A stretch of 12,964 nucleotides of DNA from Pleurotus ostreatus/Saccharomyces cerevisiae fusant. Lineage: Eukaryota > Opisthokonta. The stretch is from contig JAMQCK010001022.1 of the NCBI GenBank assembly GCA_024196135.1, positions 1 to 12,964 of the forward strand, in the 5' to 3' direction. Shown here piece after piece: positions 7,545-12,964 of this stretch. The position numbers were made by a program, and so were the translations under genes. The number at the start of each line of letters is the position of its first letter. Positions within the stretch are counted from its first letter, which is position 1. The notes below the pieces were generated by a model. It saw only the letters and a list, made by a program, of their open reading frames with translations, made no database searches and had not been told where the DNA came from.

Positions 7545-9701
7545 ATGCTCTTCCAGTTGCTTTTGAACCTCCTCATCACCCTCACCGCGGCCTCCGCCAC
7601 TCGCCCGAGGGTCCACCTTGGTTACGCCACTTACGAGGGCGCGTACGACAGTGCAAGCGACTCGACGTCGTTCTTGGGCGTGCGCTATGCGGCGCCGCCT
7701 ATAGGCGAGCTTCGCTGGCGGCCCCCACAGCCCCCGGTGCCCCAGTCGGAGGTCCAGCAAGCGACGGTACCGCCTCTGGCGTGCGTGCAGGGGACGGTGG
7801 GGCTGGCGCCGGAGGCCCCGATTTTCATGCGCGGGGAGAAGACGGCGGAGAATGCGACGCTGCTGGAGTGAGTTATTCGCGAGGTTGTGTTCAACGGTTG
7901 AGCTTTGACGAGGCCTTGTACCAGTGCGTGCGCGCTACAGGGTATATGCCCGAACAATGGCACCTCTCCGGTCATTGATGACGAAGACTGCCTCTTCCTC
8001 AAGTGCGTATGCCACACTCGTCGCCTACCTTTCAGAAACCTGAACCGTATTCGGTGTAGCTTATACACCTCTGGCAAGATCAAGCCTCACTTAACTGCGC
8101 CGAAGCCCGTGCTCGTGTACATACACGGCGGTGGCTACGTTCAGGGAAGCGGGTCAGGCTTGAGTGGCCCTGACGAGAGTGACGCGAGGTTTTTCTTGCA
8201 GCGAGCGAAGGGGGGATTGATTATGGTCGTGATTCAGTATCGACTGGGAATGTATGGGTTTTTGGCCGGCGCGGACGTGCGAGATGCGGGGGCTGCGAAT
8301 GCTGGGCTATGTGAGTAGTTTTCCACAAGAGTCGAGCGCTCGCTCATAGACAACTTGATCAACAGTAGATCAGCAGTTTGCTTTGCAGTGGGTCCAAGAG
8401 CATGTACGTAGCCCTCACGTCGGTGTTGTCCTGCGCCCCTCTGACGCCGCTCTCAGATTCACCAATTCGGCGGCGACCCCTCGGACGTGACTCTTTGGGG
8501 TGTATCAGCTGGCGCGGGGTCCATATACCAACAAATTGTAGCGAACGATGGACAGACCTCGCATCCCCTCTTCAACACTGCAATGACGAGCTCGAATTAT
8601 TTGCCACCTCAGTACGATGTGGAGGATCCTATCTCTGAGGTACGCTTGGTTTCGTGTCGTTGCTTGAGGGCATTGGATGCCAACGCACTTGCAGGCGATA
8701 TATGATGAGGTTGTGAAGCAGGCAGGGTACGTGGTGCGCGCCAGAACGGCCTGATTGCGGGCTGAACCTGATCAGGTGCGCGTCAGAGCTGGATAGATTG
8801 GAGTGTCTGCGCGACGCCGACGCTGCTGTCTTGCGACGCGTGAACGCGGACATGGCCATCTCAGCATTTTCCGGGACGTTCCTATTCGTCCCGGTCATTG
8901 ACCATTGTCTCATCCGACAGGCTCCTAGCCAAGCACTTACCTGTGGAAAGGTTAACGGCGTATGTACACGTCGTTCACCGCGCGCATGAAGGTGAAGCTC
9001 ATGACAGACGTAGAACCACCTTCTGTCTGTCAACAACGCAGACGAAGGTAGCCTTTTTGTCGACGTCAGCGATCCCGCCACGTTCGATATAGCGTTCTGG
9101 TTGAGGAACGCCTGGCCTAAGCTCACGGACTCGGACATCGCGGATGCCCTCGCAGTCTATCAAGACCTTGCGCCCGTCGACCAAGCTACCACCATTTTGG
9201 GTGACGTTATATTCCTGTGTCCAAGCTACACGCTCATGCGGGCTTTCGATAAGCCGTACAGGGCAAGTCTTGCTCCCTATTATCGCTATGAGGTACTAAT
9301 TGACTGATTTACAGGCGGACTTCGTCGTCGATGATGCTTGGCACGGTTATGACCTCCCTTATTACTTCCCCGACACAGTCTATCTGTTCAACAAGTCGTA
9401 CAATAATGCCGACTTTGACACCGCCTTCTCGTCCGCATTCAGCGACTTTGCGCTCTCGAAAGATCCGAATGTGAAGGTTGAGGAGGACCTTACGCCGACG
9501 TGGGCGCCGTGGACCGACGGAAGCACCGTCGAGATGGTGTTCAACAAGACGGAGGGTGGCTTTCCGGACATACGACCATCCCAGACGGACGAATGGGTCC
9601 TGAAGCGGTGCAGGTAAGTGACGTGCTGACCAGCTATGCCGAAAGGCGCTGATGTGTGTGGTAGCTTTTGGCAAAGCATTGCACCCTCAATTGGGCAGTA
9701 A
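7545..9701 (+). CDS. Secreted type-B carboxylesterase / lipase-like alpha/beta hydrolase
   Basis: Ten exons: 7545-7867, 7925-8002, 8060-8310, 8366-8403, 8457-8639, 8695-8726, 8776-8959, 9014-9262, 9315-9613 and 9665-9701, giving 557 residues. Introns are 49-57 nt. Residues 1-18 form a signal peptide (Leu-rich core, ending TAASA), so the enzyme is probably secreted. Type-B carboxylesterase marks follow in order: FLGVRYAAPP, DEDCLFLN, the oxyanion-hole HGGGY (156-160), the nucleophile elbow GVSAG with Ser247, NNADEG with Glu374, and WHGYDLPYYF with His456. This completes a Ser-Glu-His triad. The family hydrolyses carboxylic esters; the natural substrate cannot be read from the sequence. Intron 8 seems to be GC-AG (9263-9314). 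Intron 7 uses the TAG at 9011-9013, because the preceding CAG would put a stop in frame. The start was chosen for the signal peptide; the frame stays open upstream without a better Met. Confidence 0.92.
9263..9314 (+). other. GC-AG intron (intron 8 of the carboxylesterase)
   Basis: The donor is AGG|GCAAGT and the acceptor TTACAG, with a CTAAT-like branch region. The length of 52 nt matches the other introns of the gene (49-57). Joining at these sites gives PYR then ADFVVDDAWHGYDLPYYF, which aligns without a gap to the family segment before the catalytic His. The only nearby GT donor (9292) would leave a 23-nt intron and an 10-residue insertion, which is less likely. GC-AG donors are a known minority class; the AGGCAAGT context fits it well. 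Confidence 0.8.
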
Positions 9702-9984
9702 GCTTGGACCCACTAGTCGGACATGGTCCCATACATAATCTTGAGCATGAGGGGACGTATATGTATATTCGCTTTGCTTTTGCAGTAGTACTTTTCTTAT
9801 GATATACGCGCATCCGCCACCCATATTTCGTCGAGAGTCAAATGAAGTGACACGTCGAGTGTGGATTCGAACATGAACACGGAACTTTTGATGGCTCCTG
9901 CAAGAGCGCGCCCACGTGACAAAACGCGTTGTTGGTTGACCCTGACGTTGATCACCTCTATCCTCCGCCCGCCCAGCGCTCACC
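9702..9984 (+). promoter_or_regulatory. Upstream region of the HMMR-like gene, with CACGTG and ACGCGT boxes
   Basis: This 283-bp spacer must hold the esterase 3' end and the promoter of the next gene. A CACGTG is at 9913-9918 and an ACGCGT at 9924-9929, about 56 bp before the ATG at 9985. ACGCGT is the core of the MluI cell-cycle box bound by MBF/SBF-type factors in yeasts. That would suit a mitotic spindle protein, but regulation is inferred from motif and place only. Confidence 0.4.
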
Positions 9985-12377
9985 ATGTTCCCAAGAGGAG
10001 CGCGGTTCGAGCCGGTCAAAGGTTGGTGCTGATGCTCTTTGTCGCTCTTTGCGTCTGACCCCGACCCCAGATTCGGGAGTCCCGGGCCCAGGCGCATACA
10101 ATGTTGATACAGGTGGCGCCGTCTGAGCAGCTCTTGCGGGTCACCCCTCTGACCACCGAGCAGAATCTCAATTGGATGGATATAAGCGCGGCGCTTTCTT
10201 GGAAAAGACCGACCGTTTCAACGAGAATCAACCTGAAGGCACAGGTGCGTTGCACTACATACAGTTCTGGTATCGAGTCTAACGGCTCGATAGAGCTACC
10301 CCCACTACCACCTATACCATCGTCACTGTCAAGCAGCACGAAAGAGCCGCTCCCACGACAACGAGTGAAGTCCATGAAGCGAACAACAACTCCCCTTCCG
10401 GATGGCCGATTCCTTGTACTTCAACGCAAGCTTGAAGAGTTAGAGAGGCTGCATCAGGACTCAAAGAAGGCTGTGCGCCATACGTCGTCCCTCCCTCCCT
10501 CAGCTGAGAGCTAACTTTCCCTACAGCATGCCTCCGAACTCAACCGCGCGAACAAGGCGAATCGTGATCTTACTGAACGCCTCGACAAGCAGAAGAAGCA
10601 GATCGAAGCCCTCGATGCCAAACTCCAAGATCAACGGAAGGCATCATTGGCCGAGCACGCCGAGGTCAAGGAGCTGCGTATGCGCCTACGAGTGTCCGAG
10701 CACGAACGGCAGCAGGTCACGCAACGGCAAGGGGATGCGGGCGAACTCAAGAAGGCGCTGCACTCCCTTGAGAGCCGACGAAAGCAGGAAATCCGCGAGC
10801 GCGACGAACGGATAGAGGAGCTGGAGAAGGCTGCTTCGCGAGAGAAGAAGGCGAGGGAGGCGGCGGAGGCCAAGCTCCAGGAGGCCTTGAAGAAGGCGGA
10901 GAGCGAGCGCGATGCTGCGCAAGCGACGGCTAAGGCGTTGCAGGCCGAAAGGCAGAAGCTGGAGGCGGACACAAAGGCCGCGCAGCAGTCCGCTGAACAA
11001 GTCCGCGAAGAATGCGAGGCCAGGGAAGAGGACATCCTTGAGCAGCTCGAGCAGCATCAAGCTCTGGTCGCGCAGGTCAGCGAGGAATACGCCCGCCTCG
11101 CGCGTGCGAAGCGGCTAATCGAGGATGCCCGGCGCCATGATGCCATGTTCGCCGCCTTGCAGGCTGAACGTCTCCAACGCAAACTTGCCAACTCCGAAGG
11201 CCAGGTCGTCGAGCTCGCGTACTTGGTGCGACAAGTGAAGACCGACAACGCGATGCTTAAGGCTCAAGTGGCGGAGGCAGAGGAGGAGATCTCCCTCACC
11301 CGGCAATCGCTTGCGGACGCTGCGTCTACATCGTATACCCCAGACGTGGCTGCCAACATCACGTCTACCATGCAAGTCATCGCGGACGAGGAGGCCGACT
11401 CGCAGCGCTGCATCGCGGAGACCGATGCCAAGTCGCGCGAGCTCCTCCAGACCTACGAGAAGGTACTCCGCGACGAGACTGCCGTAGCCTACACCCTCGC
11501 GGATCGCGAGACCCTCGTGCAGTCCATGATCCTGCACATCGACGAGGTCGACATCCTCGCCCTGCGCAAGGACCTCTCAGAGACCCGCAAGGAGCGCGAC
11601 GAGGCCGCGTCAAAGGTGCGCACCGTGGAGGCCGAGGTCGGCCGGCTGGTGCAGGCGCAGGCGGAGACGGAGTCGCGGCTGGTCGTGGCGGAGGCGGAGG
11701 CGCGCGCGGCGTCGGCGCGGCAGTTGCAGGCGGTGACGCGGGAGAGGGAGGTGACGCAGCGGATGAATACGTCGTTGCAGCAGACAAGACAGGCGGAGCA
11801 GGGGTTGAGGGCGAAGATCAATGCGTGAGTGGTCATCGTTGCTTCGTCGGATAAGACTTGGGCTAATGGTGGACTTGTAGGCTCACTGCTGAGTTGGAAG
11901 AGGCCATCGAGTACAAGGATGCTTATGAGCAGCTTGTCGAGGAGGCGCATGTCCTGGCTTCTCGCAATGAGATTGCGGAGGCGGAGGCGCGGCAGCTCAT
12001 GAAGGCGAATGCGGACATTCTTGGGCACGGCAACCCTTCCCAGCGCATCGTCTACGTCGACAAGATCCGCAACGAGTTGCACGGCGCACGGCAGGTAAGT
12101 TCTTCCCTCCCCTTCCCTTCACCCCTACATTGCTGACCTCAAATCCCTCTCTTAGGAAATCGCCCGCCTCCGCGCCGAGCGCGAGGCCTTCCTCAACAAG
12201 CACGCCGCGCTCCTGCAGGAGCTCGACAGCTACCGGTCCGTCATGGTGCCCATCGACGGCCGGCCGAAGACGCACATGACGCGCGTGGCGCGCGTGCCGC
12301 TGACGAGCCGGGCGAACGAGGGCGAGGGTGAGAGTCGCAGTGATGGGGAGAATGTTGTGGATAGGCTGGCTCATTGA
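9985..12377 (+). CDS. HMMR/RHAMM-like long coiled-coil protein
   Basis: Seven exons: 9985-10021, 10071-10112, 10164-10244, 10294-10472, 10527-11824, 11881-12094 and 12156-12377, giving 690 residues; introns are 49-61 nt. The N-terminus reads MFPRGARFEP, then VPGPGAYNV (16-24) and GAFLEKTDRF (36-45). This is the order found at the start of animal HMMR, including the sperm-tail-type PGPGAY motif. From about 95 to 650 the protein is a Glu/Lys/Arg/Ala-rich coiled coil. A late conserved block, ILGHGNPSQRIVYVDKIRNEL (592-612), matches the C-terminal HMMR signature in layout. In animals HMMR binds microtubules and spindle poles; a spindle or microtubule role here is inference, and hyaluronan binding is not implied. 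The short first three exons are supported by phase, splice sites and the motif they assemble. A generic coiled-coil protein is the alternative. Confidence 0.83.
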
Positions 12378-12843
12378 TGATGTTTTTTTATTTAGTGTTG
12401 TATGTTGCGTCGCCGCCTGGAACGCCGGGTCGTTGAGTGGATTGGATTGGGTGTGGGGTGAGTGAAGAAAATTGCTGTGGCGTAGGTTTAGCTGGCCCTC
12501 GGCGGAAGTGCGAGTCGAGCTGAGGCTTGACTGGCCCAAAAATCTTGCGTTTGCTCATCGCTTGTCAATGTTTGCTTTCATCTGCTTTCGATGTGCTCTA
12601 TTGCCTATCTATTTCGTCTAGTTCGTTGTCTATCATCCGCGCTTTGTTGTCTTGTATATACCTGCCGTCGTCCAGCATAGCCTTCATTTAGCAGTCGGAG
12701 AATTCAGAGTCGTTTGAGTTGAAGTCCGGCTACATGAAGGAATCATGATCACTCAGATGAAGGTTCAACGGCGTATGGTACAGCTGGCGTTTATCAACAA
12801 TACACTCGCGGTTCTACATACGAATTCCACTACAGCTCGTCAA
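12378..12843. other. Convergent 3' spacer between the HMMR-like gene and RAD23
   Basis: The two genes end towards each other across 466 bp, so this should hold both 3' UTRs. It has a T-rich run at 12381-12391 and T-rich, TATATA-containing sequence near 12590-12662. I see no RNA gene and no coding frame worth calling. Confidence 0.45.
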
Positions 12844-12964
12844 TCAGTCATCATCCTCGAACCCGTTGTCGAATAGATAATTCGCGGCCAGCTCCTCATT
12901 CTTATCGCAGGCGAAGTATGCCTCAATAACCTTCTGGCGAGGGAAGCCCATAGCTTCCAGCTGT
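12844..12964 (-). CDS. RAD23: UV excision repair protein Rad23, C-terminal UBA2 end (partial)
   Basis: The last 39 codons of a minus-strand gene entering from the right edge, with stop TGA at 12846-12844. The sequence [20 protein letters not shown] followed by [19 protein letters not shown] is a UBA domain. Its [17 protein letters not shown] core and acidic end are typical of the second UBA of Rad23, which stabilises the protein against proteasomal unfolding. Rad23 shuttles ubiquitinated proteins to the proteasome by way of an N-terminal UBL domain and partners Rad4/XPC in nucleotide excision repair. The rest of the protein is outside the window, so other UBA shuttles such as Ddi1 cannot be fully excluded, but the match to Rad23 is close. 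Confidence 0.87.
   Translation of the reverse strand, partial: QLEAMGFPRQKVIEAYFACDKNEELAANYLFDNGFEDDD

Noticed and set aside
11489..12082. A 197-codon minus-strand frame opposite the HMMR-like gene
   Set aside because: It is antisense to the coiled-coil exons, crosses an intron of that gene and shows no motif of its own.
7545..12377. A secondary-metabolite or degradation cluster around the esterase
   Set aside because: Neighbours are unrelated housekeeping or cytoskeletal genes; there is no synthase, transporter or regulator.

Overview
The window is nuclear DNA from a filamentous fungus, most likely a basidiomycete of the Agaricomycetes type. The genes are cut by many short spliceosomal introns (mostly 48-61 nt, GTNNGT donors, CTNAN-like branch sites about 10-25 nt before the acceptor). 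They are packed on both strands with short spacers, and the conserved proteins read as fungal housekeeping families. All exon joins given here were worked out by hand from reading frame, splice consensus and family motifs; no search was run.

Layout. (1) 1-575, minus: the first two exons of a LIM-domain RhoGAP of the Rga type, running off the left edge. (2) 576-3542: about 3 kb with no gene I can support. It holds a 422-bp segment bounded by imperfect 29-bp inverted repeats with three pairs of a 7-bp motif, probably the remains of a small DNA transposon, plus a few small palindromes. (3) 3543-4821, plus: KTI12, the P-loop partner of Elongator, 4 exons. (4) 4891-6094, minus: RPA43, an RNA polymerase I subunit, 4 exons, convergent with KTI12. 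(5) 6222-6825, plus: PAM16/TIM16 of the mitochondrial import motor, 3 exons, divergent from RPA43 across 127 bp. (6) 7545-9701, plus: a secreted type-B carboxylesterase, 10 exons, complete catalytic triad, and one intron that appears to be of the rare GC-AG class. (7) 9985-12377, plus: a long coiled-coil protein, 7 exons, whose N- and C-terminal ends resemble those of the animal spindle protein HMMR/RHAMM. (8) 12844-12964, minus: the last 39 codons of RAD23 (second UBA domain).

The genes do not form a pathway or a biosynthetic cluster. They cover polarity signalling, tRNA wobble modification, rRNA synthesis, mitochondrial import, extracellular ester hydrolysis, a probable microtubule/spindle factor, and ubiquitin-receptor/DNA repair. 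The most unusual items are the inverted-repeat element in the gene-poor gap, the fungal HMMR-like protein with an ACGCGT box just upstream of its start, the GC-AG intron, and the long proline/lysine-rich insertion in the PAM16 J-like domain. I saw no strong sign of a wholly new system.
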